Below, piece by piece: positions 11,118 through 22,980 of a DNA stretch of 64,000 nt. Each line of letters starts with the position of its first letter. Within the stretch, counting starts at the first letter, position 1. The notes under the pieces are model-generated. The model worked only from the letters and a program-made list of their open reading frames with translations, was not told the DNA's origin and did no database searches. Source of the DNA: Ganoderma boninense (Eukaryota > Basidiomycota > Agaricomycetes > Polyporales > Polyporaceae); the NCBI GenBank assembly GCA_002900995.3, contig CM035314.1:2763234-2827233 (forward strand). Direction: 5' to 3'. A program made the position numbers and the translations under genes.

Positions 11118-12959
11118 GGCAATGCCGCTTCCGAGATCCTTCATCGACCAGTTGAAACACTGACAGCTCAAGGCACGTCCCCTGAGCGATGCAGCTCGCG
11201 AACGCTGAGCTCGGGGCCGGCTCCGTACTACACTCCGGGCGCGGGCTAAGCCGAATCAATTGGCAGCACTAGAACGAGCTAGACGGCACCCGAATGCTCT
11301 GCACAGTCCCCCATCGCGCCTCTCATATGTGCAGCTAGCTCTCATCATGATCTTGCGCATGGGTCCCTCTGAACCGCCTGGAGTCACTGTGCTATCCCCC
11401 GGGAACGGGTGCTCTCCACGCCTCGTTCACACTGCCAGCACTGAGTACGTGCTCTCCCGAGCTCATCTGTTCGTCGAAATGGTCACTTACGTCACTTTAT
11501 AGTGCCAAGAGCTCGTCACCATGGCCCATCCTGGGCATTCTCTCAGATTAACGTACTGTGTGCGAACGATGTCATACTGCGGTGTCGTCAACGTCTGTTT
11601 TGTGCAGATGTTTCCGTCGCTTGAGCGGCGAGCCCGCGGAAGATCGATTTAGCGCCTCATTTCCGCCAATATTGCTGCTTCGAGGCCGGGAGCACCCCTA
11701 CGGGGCTGACCTGGCTGTTATGTCATAGTAAACAATCATACTCATCTTTCCTCAAACCCATGCTCACTCTAAACGGTACGACTTCTCGCAGAGTCATTCC
11801 GCGCATGGCTATCATCCGCTTCCAGGACGCCGTGTGCTTCGAAGTGCTCGCCGTTGTGCGACGGCGAGATCTTCACATGGAAAGTGAAAGGTGCGTACTT
11901 CTGCTTCCCATGCCCATGCCTTTTAAGCATATAAATCACGGGATGTACGTCATCGACGGGATGTGATACTTACTCTTAGGCTATGCGCTTTACCACATGA
12001 GCAGGACCGTTTGAGAAGCCTCACAACGGCGACTGGTAGAGGTGACGTCTCACCGATGTGAGCGAGCGAGGTGCTCTGGGTTATCGGGCAAACACGAAGG
12101 TCGCAGCACTACGGTAGTGACTGGTGACTGTCTGTCCGCCGGTCCCTCCCGCCGGCTGGTTCGAACCGGATGACCAAAGTGAGCGCTCCGGCGGCGCGTT
12201 GTGGCGCGCGCAGCGGCGGAACCGCCGGTGCGCAGTGGAGCTTCGTAACGTTGTTTTAACCACATGGCACAGTGGCCACTCGTGACATCCTTCACTCTCT
12301 CCCGTCAGACGGGCCCAAAACTCTCCGGGATTTTGTTTGTCATACATCGCCAATGGTTCTATACCCGATGTCGTCTCCCGACCAGATGTTCAGTATCGAA
12401 GACCATCCCGCACCATCAGAAAGAAGAAGGCTGAGTAAGGCCATTGCAAAGATTCTGCGATTCTATTGCCGCCGTCGTGCGACGTCTCTGGCAGGAACCC
12501 CGTCTCATCGCCGCGCTGACTGCGCTCTTTCTAGATTAATCTCAAGTGTGGCTACTTAAGACTTAGCGCTATCGCTTTCCATCCTGCCCTGGGTGCTGCT
12601 TATCGATCCTCTGAGAGCTCGCCAGCACTCACCTCGCGGAAGTTGGAACGGAATCCGGTGCGAGATTGTGCGGACGTCCTTGACCCATCCGGGCCCTCGA
12701 GCTCCTAGTCCGCTGCCAATTTCTACTTACAGAAGCCTGACAGACGCAAGTTCAAAGTTACGGCCCACGTCTCTTGCTCACCGCTCATCGCCATCCCCCT
12801 CCTCCGCCTCGAAATCCGCACCCTCCATGGTGATACTTTACGCTTTGATACCCATTGCCCTCAACGCCGGGGGGCCGTGTTGGATCGACTACGATCGACC
12901 AAGCCTCTGCCAAGTCCCATAACTTCGATCGAGTTGCGCCGTCATGAAATTGCAAGCAA

Positions 12960-12977
12960 GTACTTAAGTACTTAAGT
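12960..12977. repeat. TACTTAAGTA palindromic repeat
   Basis: Two overlapping copies of the palindrome TACTTAAGTA in tandem. A related sequence occurs at about 35654-35690, and a looser one (TTACTTACTTAATTAAG) at about 16967-16985. All lie in non-coding DNA; function is unknown. Confidence 0.7.
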
Positions 12978-13297
12978 GGCGTCGGCCTCCCGCGATCGGA
13001 CTGATGGACGATCACGCTGCGCCCGAAGCTTGCAATTGCTTAAATTATAAGTAGTAAGTAAGGCTCATCAGAAGTTATAATGAAACAACGTTAACGATCG
13101 CGAGCTCGAACGCGCCGGATAAGTCATTGCCCTTGGGCCTTGGCTGACGTTCTTCCGCGTCCTTCCTCCTAGGCCCGGTAAGTACTAGACGGCCGCACCC
13201 CCTCAAACACTCTCCCGCGTGTGCGCGCCCGATGCCAGATGTCGCCCGCCCGTTGCGATCCTTTCCCTACACAACGCGAGCGTTATGATAATTTGTA

Positions 13298-13356
13298 AGT
13301 TGAGCGTTGGACGTTGGACCGTTGAACGTTGAACCCTGAGCGCTGAACGCTAGCGC
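13298..13356. repeat. degenerate 7-9-bp tandem array (GTTGAAC-like)
   Basis: Successive units read GTTGAGC, GTTGGAC, GTTGGACC, GTTGAAC, GTTGAACC, then CTGAGCG and CTGAACG. They are clearly derived from one short unit by point changes. The array is outside any recognised gene. Confidence 0.7.
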
Positions 13357-15097
13357 TCTCCACTCTCTTCCACCCTTCGGACGGCCCTGACATTGACAAA
13401 TGACGCCGCCTGCGCAACTACGCGCGCGTCCTGCGCTGAAGGGCCTGACAGCGAAAATGAAAGGCCAGGCCCCCGGCGACCAGCAACGTTTGCATCAAGG
13501 GCCAATTGGCGGCCAAGTTGCCGGACGCGCCGCTCTCCCCCCACCCGCTTCAAACGTTCAAGTTGCCCTCTCGTGTCCGTGCGTCCCACTCGGAGTGGGT
13601 GCAGCATGGCGCGCACGCAGCGCGCTGACCGACTGCGGCGGTGATCCTGGGTTAGGCCGCGGGCGAGACTATGTGTACGTGGCCAGCGAGGAGGACGAGG
13701 CGCAAATGGAGGTGCGGAGCACGAAGTCGAAGTTGAGTAGCGCCTGGGCGCAATGTCCTGCCTGCTACGTAACTCAAATCATCGAACAGCAGCCTTCGCG
13801 CCCGGGCAACCACGAGTATGTCCGCATCGAGCGAGGGAGCGAGCTATTCAGGTCGGGCGTCGGAAGCTCGTCTCGCATGCATTGGTTGCGACTTCGCGCG
13901 ACCGCGAGACCGATTCGACGTCGAAGCACGGCGAACCCGCCGCGCTGGAGGCTGTAGCTAGTTTGGCGTGCTTCGACGACTCGAGTCATCCCGCGCGAAA
14001 TGGAGCCAAGATGGAGCTTCAAAGTTCAAGCTTCAAGGCGTGCACCCAGTCGGGCACGCACGGAGATGCACCGTGTGACGCGAGTGGCTCTCGGGCAGCA
14101 TTCAGCGATGAGCATCAGCATCTTTCCCCCGTTAAGGTTGCGCTGCAGGTACAGGTGTGGGAGGTGGGAGGCGGGAGGGCGGATGTAGTAGCACCAGTCC
14201 TATGATAGTAGGTTGGGTGCATCGTCTTGCCTTCGACGAGATGATGTGCGTGCGTTGTGGATGCAGATGCGAGCATTGTGCCCCATCGCCGTCGGCGTGC
14301 AGCCCTAGACCTCAAGCGGCATCAGGCCTGAACCTGCTAGGTCGCACTGCAGAGTCACGACCGTCGACTTCCGAATCCTAGCACCTGGCATGCACGATGC
14401 GCGTCGATAAGTAGCTGTCGATAAGCAAGTACAGCACCTTGTCTGTCTGTCCGTCGCGAACCCCACGTTCCGTTCGTCACGCTGCTCTCTAGTTGCTCTC
14501 TTTCTCTGCATGGCCACGGCGAAAACCTCGGGGCGCCCGTCCATCCGCCCGGAGCGGAATGCGGAATGCATTGTGCATTGTGCATATGACGGAGGCCGAG
14601 CATCCGTGAAGCAGCAGCCGCAGCCGCAGCGAGCCCGGCTACCTAAGCCACGCATGGAGGAGAGGATCCATTCCTCAGACTACAGTGTAAGCAGTGCAAG
14701 CAGCAAGCAGTGAGCAGCACGAAGCTCGAAGCACGGAGGGTGCCAGCCTGCTCATGCTCAGCGAGCGACATGCGGCCGCCACGAGCTAGGGACGTCCCTT
14801 CAGCATCCGTGCGTACGTGCCAGGAAGAAGCAGAAGCAGTAGACTGTGATACGCACTGGAGTCTGTATCTGTATCCCGTGGCAGTGTCGCTAGCCACCCG
14901 CGAGATGATGCACGACCCCCCCTTGTGTTCCCCATACAGAGCTTGAAGCTTGAGGCGCAGGGCACGGGGCGAGCCGGTCTTGCACTTGACTTGACTTGGC
15001 CTGGCCGCGCAACTAGGAAATGGAGGCCAGAACGCAGGCCTCCGAGCTGCTCGTGCTCGTGCTCGTGCCTTCCGTGTCCGTGTCCGTCGCCAGATCG

Positions 15098-16701
15098 TCA
15101 GAAACTAAGCTCGGTGCCACCACGATCTCCTCTCCCACTTCCCCCACCCGGTGTCACCCCGTCCGCGCGCGGATCATGCACGGCCCACACCGCAGCCTTC
15201 TTCCGCCCCGTCCGCGTTGCGACCCTACCCGTGCTCCCCCCGCCTCCTCCCCCCTCCCCCTCCACTTCCACGTCCATATCCATAGGCACAGGCACATCCA
15301 TAGCCACATCAAGTGCGCCTCCGAGATCGGCGCGCCCCAGCTCCGAGGGGCGATCTTCGCTATTACTGTTACTATTTTGCCCTCCCGGGTGTGGCGAGGG
15401 CTCGTCGTCCGCGTCCGCCGCCGCCGCGCGCAGGGAGGGGCGCACGCCGAGGGTCGCGCAGAGGAGCTTGTAGCGCGAGCGGATCTGGCGGAAGAGCCGC
15501 GGGATGTCCACCTCCGCGTCCGCGTCGGGATCGCCGGCGGACGAGGGGTTGACGCGCGGAAAGCGCGCGACGAGCTCGAGGAGGTGCCGGATGTGGTTCT
15601 GCGCGCGTCTGGTGGGGATGAGGAGCAGCGTGTGGGTGGTCAGCGTGTGCTCTGCGTCATGTGCGCCGATGGACTGGATTGTGTTATTTATTTCGTGCTC
15701 CGGTTGGAAGGATATTGAAGAAAGTGTGGGATAGGAACATGGAAAACATGGAGAACGGGTTTGCGTGCCCGGTTCTGCGGTGTATATCCGGCCGTCATGA
15801 CCCATCGTGGCCAGGGCAGGGTCAGGCCAAGATGCTAGTGGGAGTAGCAATCGGGCGGCGCGTGCATCTGAGACAGGGTTCGCCATACGTATTGGGACCA
15901 AAATCGAGTCGCGACACAACACAAGTGTCCATGTCCAACAACGCTTCTGCCACGCAAAGCCCATCCAGAGGGGGCCGCGCCACCACACACGATCGCGCGA
16001 CACGCTCCCGGTATATTTTATTCGTACCACCTGCACGCCAACAGTAACGGTGCCTGGCCCAGCCCGCGCACGGGCACAGGCAGATCGCGCGAGCACGCCG
16101 ACCCGCACTGAATGCAGAAGGGCTTCCAGGGGCCCACGACGCAGCCCTGCGAAGCAGCAATGCAGTAATGCGAGGAAGCGAGGTGCATCGGCGGCCGCCC
16201 AACCCGCGCATCGATCCTCTCTGCTCGCGCTCGCTCCCTGGACTGGGCCTGAGGCGTGAACCAGAGAGAAAACGAGGCCCGCCGGAACCCGCTCACAGAA
16301 ATCCGAACCCGAACCCGAACCCGGAAACAAACAAAAACAGAAAAGAAAGGAAAAACAGCAAGCACTACACAACGCCACAAAAAAAAGCACTCACTCGTCC
16401 GCCCCGCCCCTAGTCCCATCCCCGCTTTGGAGGGGTAGGAACGCGCGCGCCACCCGCGCGAAGCCCTCGTAGAACCCGAGCTCCTCCCACATCTCGAAGC
16501 CCTTCTCGCGCCCGAGCGCGCGGCCCTCGACCAGCCCGTGCACGCGCCCGTGCGCGTGCCCGTCCGTGTACCCCTGCGCGTAGAACCTGCGGATCCCGCC
16601 CAGGCCCCGTCGTGAGCTAAGTGTGGGTACGAAGCAAGGAGGGGGTGGACCCACGTTTGTTCCACGTTGACGAGCTCCTCGAGGTCGAAGTCGATGTCCA
16701 T
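15098..16701 (-). CDS. LTO1: LTO1 (ORAOV1-like) Fe-S cluster assembly adaptor
   Basis: Lto1, with Yae1, links the cytosolic iron-sulfur assembly (CIA) machinery to the ribosome-recycling ATPase Rli1/ABCE1. Exons 16701-16655, 16586-16395 and 15608-15098 total 750 nt, 249 residues, all in phase. Exon 1 gives MDIDFDLEELVNVEQT, then the hallmark deca-GX3 helix: Gly every fourth residue from GYTDG through HAHG, RVHG, LVEG, RALG and REKG to GFYEG (about residues 20-58). Exon 3 carries the second conserved block (HIRHLLELVARFPRVNP ... IPRLFRQIRSRYKLLCATLGVRP). The protein ends in L-S-F, matching the C-terminal [LIM]-[DES]-[WF] tripeptide by which clients or adaptors bind the CIA targeting complex, which supports this stop. 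The second intron is about 786 nt, far longer than any other here. A poly-Gly/Asp-rich spacer separates the conserved part from the tail. Confidence 0.88.
16301..16326. repeat. CCGAAC hexamer repeat inside the LTO1 intron
   Basis: Three to four units of CCGAAC/CCCGAA lie in the long second intron of LTO1, about 70-95 nt from the donor. The repeat is not coding in the LTO1 frame. Confidence 0.6.
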
Positions 16702-17619
16702 GCTTGAGCTTGAAGGTGCTGCTGGTGCTGTTGCTGTTGCTGGCGGCGGTGCGCGTGCGTGTGTGATGTGCGGTGCGCACTAGCTGCAGTCAGGTCGACT
16801 TGCTGAGACGGGTGTCGCGAGTCGCGAGTACTAGTCGCAATAATGCTTTGGAGGTGCGCAAGTAGGAAGTAGGTCTCACCCACGATGATCGATTCCAGAC
16901 TGAGACCGTGAAGCAGCATGCACTTGAAGCTGACTTGATGCGTTCCCGCGTTCCTTACCTTACATCCTTACTTACTTAATTAAGTTTGGTTCTCGGTGCT
17001 TAAAAAATTGATATTCGATAACATCGACGCATTCTCACGCTTAATTTTGGCCAACTTATCGCGAAAATCCGTCGAAGCTGTGGCCAAGCCCGAAAGGGGG
17101 TTATCCTCGGTCGGGTGGGTGGGATTTCGTCAACATTCAATATTGTCGGCGTTCTGCCAGTGGCCGAGGCTCTGGAGGGCCGGACAGGTGTTCGTAAAGC
17201 TCGGACATTCGTCGTATGGACCTGCAGGTCGAGAAGGCGGCCATGTGAGGCGCACATACATCACCGCAGAACACGGGGGGGATAGGATGAACGCTGTCCC
17301 GACTGAGCAGCATCGCCGCGAGACCAACTCGAACGGCACTGGAGGATCTAGACCACCCCGAATCTGAATGTGAACATTGAATATTGAATGGTCGGAGCTG
17401 CGAGGTGCGAGCTGCGTCGAGGCGGACCCGAAGAGAACACGGGCACAGGGGCACAATCAGCATCCGAGCAGGCCTCTGCATCGGCATCGCGGTGAGTATG
17501 GTATTGTACATCCAGAATGTGTGGAAGATGAATGAATAGGGTATCCAACAACGTGTGTGTGTGTCCCGCGAGACAGAACCGGACCAGGCAGTGTCCACAT
17601 GAGCCCTGCGCGATCATGC
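16702..17619. other. LTO1 promoter side and WHI2 3' region
   Basis: Both flanking genes are on the minus strand, so this holds the 5' flank of LTO1 and the 3' UTR of the Whi2-like gene. An AT-rich patch with TTACTTACTTAATTAAG sits at about 16967. No gene is seen. Confidence 0.5.
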
Positions 17620-18987
17620 CTACACCTGTCCACGGGCAGCAGCGATAAGCACAAGCCAAAACGAAACGCGGCGATGAGCACACAGCGCAAAGCAGGCGGA
17701 ACGGGAATACGAATACGCACCAGGCTGAGCTCCAGAGTCCAGACTCGGCGTGCCCAGAGCTTGATGACCTTCGAGGGCTCCCCGGGCTCGGCGACGTCCA
17801 CCTCGATGCCGTCCCACCAACATTTGCGCTGTGTCGGGTATCAGGCATCAGAATCACGCGCAACCCAGGTATAAAGATCAGAGATGACGACGACGTCACG
17901 CACCGCAGGTTTCCTCCAGAAGAGCAGGAGCTTCTGCGCGGTGGCCATCTGGTTGTAGTCGACCGTGACCTGGCGCTCGCCGGACGGGCTCGTGGTGTGC
18001 ACGATGCCGGTCTTGAGGAGGACGAGCGCGATGGACGATATGCAGCACCGCGAGGGCTCCATTGCGCGGTACCCCCACTCGTCCTCGCGGTCGAACCCGC
18101 TACACGATAGCCCACCGACCGACGTGCGTCATAGGACAAAACACATTTCGGGGCACGGACGATCAGCCACAGACGCGCGTGCAGTTGAGGGATTAAAGGA
18201 AGGGGGATGGGGGGTCTGGACGTGTACGCACCTCATGCAGAGCATGTCAATCAGGTGCTGCTCGGCGAGGTTGTTCTCCTTGTTGACGTTGCGCTGGAGG
18301 GCGGTGAAGATGTTGCGCTTGTGGAGGAGGTAGCGGCCGCAGTTGCGCTTGAGGTCGAGGAGGGGCTCGTTGGCGATGCCGCGGGCGTCGGTGCCCTCGG
18401 CGCCGGCCTTGGGCGGGATGGAGAAGTACTCGAGCTCCTCGCGGAGCACGATGATCGCCTGCTTGGTCAGGAGCGGGTTCTGCGAGGGCGGCGACGGCCC
18501 GAAGTCGGACGTGGGGGAGCCGCCCTCGAGCAGCTGCTGCTGCGCGGCGAGGAGGCCGCCCGGGCTCGCGGGGGTGCCGTAGAACTCGTCTCGGGCGTGC
18601 TGGAAGAAGTTGAGGACGTAGTCGAAGCAGTCTGGGTCGAACTGGAGAGGGCCAGGCGAGGGGACACGGAAACGGGCACGGGGATGAGTGTCAGTGGGGG
18701 CGGAGGAGCACGGGGCCACGCACGTCAACGCCGTAGAGCTCCTCGTAGTCATCGTTATCACCTCCATCGGATAAGGCGGCGCTCTGACGGCTGAGGACGA
18801 GGCCGTTGGGAAAGAGGCAGAGGAGGACGGATTCGGGAAGGCTGAGGATGTTCTCGCGCTCGACGGTGAATCGCCTGCCGCGCAGATCGAGGAGGAGGCG
18901 CGTGAGGAGCTGGGGCTGGAGGTTTGTCTGGACGGGGGTCTGCGAGACCTGGGTAATGGGGGAGTTGGCGAGGTTGACGGCGGCCAT
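17620..18987 (-). CDS. WHI2: Whi2-like BTB-domain growth/stress regulator
   Basis: Yeast Whi2 is a BTB/POZ (KCTD-related) protein that works with Psr phosphatases in the general stress response, amino-acid sensing and TORC1 restraint. Exons 18987-18724, 18641-18232, 18099-17904, 17828-17721 and 17625-17620 total 984 nt (327 residues) with every phase matching. The BTB start is LLLDLRGRRFTVERENILSLPESVLLCLFPNG (family pattern: strand, loop, LPES-L--LFPNG). The second part FDPDCFDYVLNFFQHARDEFY completes the fold. C-terminal blocks QVTVDYNQMATAQKLLLFWRKPA and RKCWWDGIEV...LWARRVWTLELSLV match the conserved fungal Whi2 tail. The last exon is only six bases (one Val codon plus TAG) after a CCGTGGACAG acceptor. 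The start was set at the Met just before the conserved segment; upstream in-frame sequence looks like 5' UTR. The function is transferred from yeast. Confidence 0.82.
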
Positions 18988-20097
18988 GGCGAGCAGCGAT
19001 CGGCGAGGAGGGGATGATGGTCTCTGGCCAACACGAGCAATAATGCTGTCGCCGACGCGGCCGGGCACGGCGGATAAGTAATGCAAGTGGTAATAGCCTG
19101 TGGTAATGTAAGGGTAAAGAACGGGAGCGCCGAGAAGGGAGATTAGGTTTGGACAAGGTTTGGAGGCCTGGGCAGTGGCGGGGTCGGATGGGCCCAGCAC
19201 TGGCAGTCCCGCTTCTGCATGGCGAGCTAGTCCGTTACAGGCAGGACGCCTGCGTCGGCCACACCACAGCCAACCCTGCTGCCTCTGCTTCTGCAGCCGT
19301 TTCCTCGGCGAAAGGGGCGACGCTGCATCGCAAGGGTTCCCAAACCCCGCACCCTCACCCCCACCCAAGCACTTGCCCCTCCATCCGAGGCCTGCGTGGC
19401 CCTGCGTGGCCACCGGAATCCAGCGGGCGGCGAGCAATCTGAGCGACGCGCCCCTGGTCCGTTTCCAATTGACGCCACCATGCCCACTCGTGTCCGAACG
19501 AGAACCCACCACGCGACCTCGCCGGACGGCTCAGATTGACAGGATAAACAAGATATCTCCTCGATAGCACCTCCCCGCCGCTACCACCGCCGGCCCATCC
19601 CTCGCACACCCCCACTTCCCCTCCACGTCTTCCCCGGACCTCGACTCGTACATACAAGGGTCGCCAGGAAGCCCTCCCGCTTGCACCGCTGCTGAATACC
19701 CGATCAGGTTCTCTCTGGCAAGCCAGCCCCGCCCCACAGGATCCTTCATAAGGTTTAAACGTTTCCTCCGAACACCCATCGCCTCCGCACGATCTCGACG
19801 CTCGAGCGTCGAGTCCGCGCGGCCTCCGGCCATCGGGACAGCAAGGTTGGACACTCGGCGGCAGTGGCTGCGAATCACCATCCGGAAGCAGGCAAGGCAA
19901 TCGGTGGCGATTCGATTGTGTAATAAATATATTCGAAAGTCCGACTGCCTTGCCAGGACCTATACCGGTATACACTTTGCCTTATCATGCCTTCTCACCG
20001 TCCCGCTCCATGTCGCCCTCTGGACCGCTCCATCCTGATTCGAGCGCCTCTCTTCTTTCCAGGTCCCTTCTGGGATTCTTCGAGTAGTCGCCCCAGT
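18988..20097. other. divergent promoter region, Whi2-like / Med25-like
   Basis: The Whi2-like gene runs left and the Med25-like gene runs right, so this 1.1-kb stretch should hold both promoters. It is GC-rich, with a small AT patch near 19918-19935. No convincing coding sequence is seen. Confidence 0.55.
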
Positions 20098-21519
20098 ATG
20101 TCCTCTCCGCCCTCCTTCTCCTTCTCCAAGCCGGCTATGCCAGGCGATGCAGTGTCGGTCTCTGTACTCGTAGAGGACTCGGTCGCCATGGCCGCGAAGT
20201 GGCCCGACATTCGGGACGCGTACTTACCTAATTTACTCGAGAACCTCCGTTCCGCAGACCCATCGGTGCAGGTTCGTATCCTCCTTGTCGCAGTTCTCGC
20301 CTCTCATTGTCGTTCTGCCGATTCAGATGGAAGCTCGATGGCTTACGACGTCCTCCGCCTCTCCAGTATCCGCCCGGTCCATCGTGGACCCCGCCCAGGC
20401 GAGGAGCGTCCCCGAGCTCCCGCTTGCCGCAGTGGGCGCCGCCAGGCTCTCTCCGGCTGCCATCTCGCACGCAATTACCGTAGCGTCTCTCCTCTGCTCC
20501 TCCGGCGGCTCCTCGCGCTCACCATGCTTTCCTACCGCAGACACTCTCCTCGGCCACTCGGTGGCAAAACACCACGAGGCACCTCATCCTCGTAGCAGCC
20601 ACCGGGCCACAGACGCATGGCCTCAACGACACCACGCCCTCAGGCTTTGACCTATGGGATGACATCGCCATCGCACTAAAACAGGTGATCGCCTCGTCCT
20701 CTGTGCTGGGCGACTCCCGCTGCTAATCACGTCCATATCAGCAATACATACGGCTGCACGTCATTCTCAACATCGGGGCGGAAATGAGGACGTATCATGA
20801 GCTCTTCAAGCGATCGGTGCGCATGATGCCAGAAGCCCCCGATGACGCAACGATACTGAATATAGCGACGCAGCTGCAGCTCCAAAACAACTCGGAAGTC
20901 CCGGCGTGGTTCCCAGTCGACTCCCGGCGATACTCAATCCGACTATCAGGCAGGCCACAGTACGTGCGGAGTTCAGGTATGTGTGTATCTGGCGCGCATT
21001 CGCGCCCCGGGGCTTCCCATGACGCACGCTAATCCCTGCGTGCTTATCATCCACAGCGGCCGTGCCAATAACCCTCGTCCCGACGCCCATCCCCGACGAT
21101 CCAGCCAACAACCCGAGCCCACCCGGCTCGGCACCCAGCCCCGCCTCTCCTCCCACCACCTCCTCCTCTCCCAGCTCGCCCGTGCTGACCGCGTCCCCAG
21201 GTAGTCGCAGATCCCCGCATTCGCCCGCCACGCCGCGGACGCGCCCGCGTGCGTCGGAGTCCCCGCAGTCGCCCCCGGGCGCGGAGGGCGGCGGAGGGCT
21301 GGTGTCGTACCTGCAGCAGATGCACGGGCTGACGAAAAAGAAGAGCTACGGCGTAAAGGCCCCGAAGAAGACGTACGCCGACATCCGCCTCCCCGGCGCG
21401 GGCAGGCCCATCCTCCCGCGCCTCGAGGTGCCCCAGTCCCAGTCCGACATATACACCTACCCGTCTTTCGACGCCGTCCAGGGCCCCGACGGCCAGGCCC
21501 CCGTTTCAGTTTCGGACTC

Positions 21520-21559
<40 letters not shown>

Positions 21560-22522
21560 GAACATCCTCCCCCGCGGCGCCACTCGGTCGACCAGCTGCT
21601 CCCCTCGCCCTCGTCGAACTCCCTCGTGGTCCGGACGAGCATCGAGGACCGGCGGGCACGCAGACGCGGGCCGTGGCTGCCCATCGCCCCGCTCGTCTCG
21701 TCCACGCCGTCGTCCCCGACGACCGCGGCGTCGCCCGGCACGCTCGCCGCGCTCCAGAGCCTCGCGGCGATGACGCCGCGCCTGCCCGACTTTGTCACGA
21801 ACAACACCACCACAGCGCCAAGGAGCGCATCACCCCTGGCGCGAGCGATCCCCGCGCCGCGTACATGGTCGTCACGCAGTCCGCTATCCCCGTGCCCGGG
21901 CCAGACGCGACGGCTGGGGCCGCGTACTACCTGAACATGAACATGAACATGCACACGCACACGAACACGAACACGAACGGCAGCAGCAGCATCCCAACGT
22001 GGAGCCCCCACTTCGGCTCCGTTGGCGTAGGCGTAAGCATGTCCATGTCCCCGCCGTCCGCGTCCGCGTCCTCGATCCAGATCCCGAGCCCGAGCCCGAC
22101 GCACCCCCTCCCCCTCTCCTCGTCGTACGGCGACGCCGCCGCCCCGCGCGCCTTCCAGCCGACCTCGCCCCCGACGCCGTCGCTCGCGGGCAGCGACTAC
22201 GCCGGGTACGGCTCCTCGCCCCCGAGCAGCCTCGGCTCGTCCGCGTCCGCGTCCGTGTGCTCGCTGCCGCCCCCCGCGCGGCACAGGGACAGGGGCGCAG
22301 GCGGACGGCGACGACCAGCCGTTCGTCGTCACGCCCGAGTACGAGGCGATCGTCAACGCCCACTTCGAGGAGGCCATCCGCTCCGGCGCCATGCAGGCCA
22401 GCATGACCCCCGCGATCCACTCCCGCGCCGTCCCTTCCCTCGCCGCGTCGCCGTACGCGCCCCAGTCCCAACACCAGCATCAACACCAACACGGCGCACA
22501 GGACCAACACCAGCAGCAACAA

Positions 22523-22599
<77 letters not shown>

Positions 22600-22822
22600 A
22601 CAGCAACAGCAGCAGTACTTCCCTGCGCAGCCGCCGCAGGACACGGGCTACACCGCGCACCATCACCAGCTGGCGGAGTACTCGCAGGGCGCGGGCTGGG
22701 CGCATGCCAATGGTGCGCCTTATGGGCACGGATACGGACTCGGGCATGGCCAATCCGGGCCTGGGTACATGGCGCCCGTTGCGGGGTACGCGCCGCCGCA
22801 GGGCTACTGGTATCCGACGTGA
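20098..22822 (+). CDS. Med25-like (VWA-domain) protein with polyglutamine tracts
   Basis: The first exons resemble the von Willebrand A domain of Mediator subunit Med25, which binds transcription activators in the nucleus: VSVSVLVEDSVAMAAKWPDI, a central RHLILVAATGPQTHG strand and RLHVILNIGAEMRTYHELF. As in Med25 no MIDAS metal motif is seen. Exons are 20098-20271, 20327-20479, 20541-20684, 20742-20976 and 21057 onward. After the domain comes a Pro/Ser-rich segment, a block LVSYLQQMHGLTKKKSYGVKAP, 13 Gln (21521-21559), then 35 Gln (22511-22615), and a Gly/Tyr-rich tail ending at 22822. Two frame changes are needed, near 21790-21815 and near 22260-22295 (C-rich), and no plausible intron bridges either. 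The gene is therefore frameshifted, wrongly read in low-complexity GC sequence, or spliced in a way I cannot see. The start could also be the Met at 20137. Confidence 0.55.
21521..21559 (+). repeat. CAG/CAA tract, 13 glutamines
   Basis: A nearly pure CAG run with two CAA codons at its 3' end, read in frame as polyglutamine in the Med25-like gene. Confidence 0.9.
22511..22615 (+). repeat. (CAACAG)n hexamer tract, 35 glutamines
   Basis: 35 consecutive glutamine codons built mainly from an alternating CAA-CAG hexamer. The alternation points to expansion by a six-base unit rather than simple CAG slippage. It lies in the C-terminal part of the Med25-like gene. Confidence 0.92.
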
Positions 22823-22980
22823 TCCCACCGAGCGACGGTGGCATTGACATTGGCAATGGCTGGCTGGTGCTATTGAGTTGCTGAGTCGCTGATCGTGAAT
22901 AGCAGCCCAGGGGAGAAAGTCCGGCAGGGTCTGTGCGGCCCAAGGGGCAATCCGAATCCGCCAGGGTCTGCCCGTCTCCA

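Larger units (their letters stand above)
11118..15097. other. 4-kb gene-poor stretch with short repeats
   Basis: I can support no gene here. Notable items are a TACTTAAG double repeat at 12960-12977 and an array of degenerate GTTGAAC/GTTGGAC units at about 13298-13356. An isolated GGTTCGAACC at about 12159 lacks a tRNA context. The right end (14.9-15.1 kb) should contain the 3' UTR of LTO1. Confidence 0.45.

Noticed and set aside
12150..12180. GGTTCGAACC as a possible tRNA B box
   Set aside because: No A box at the right distance and no cloverleaf can be folded around it.
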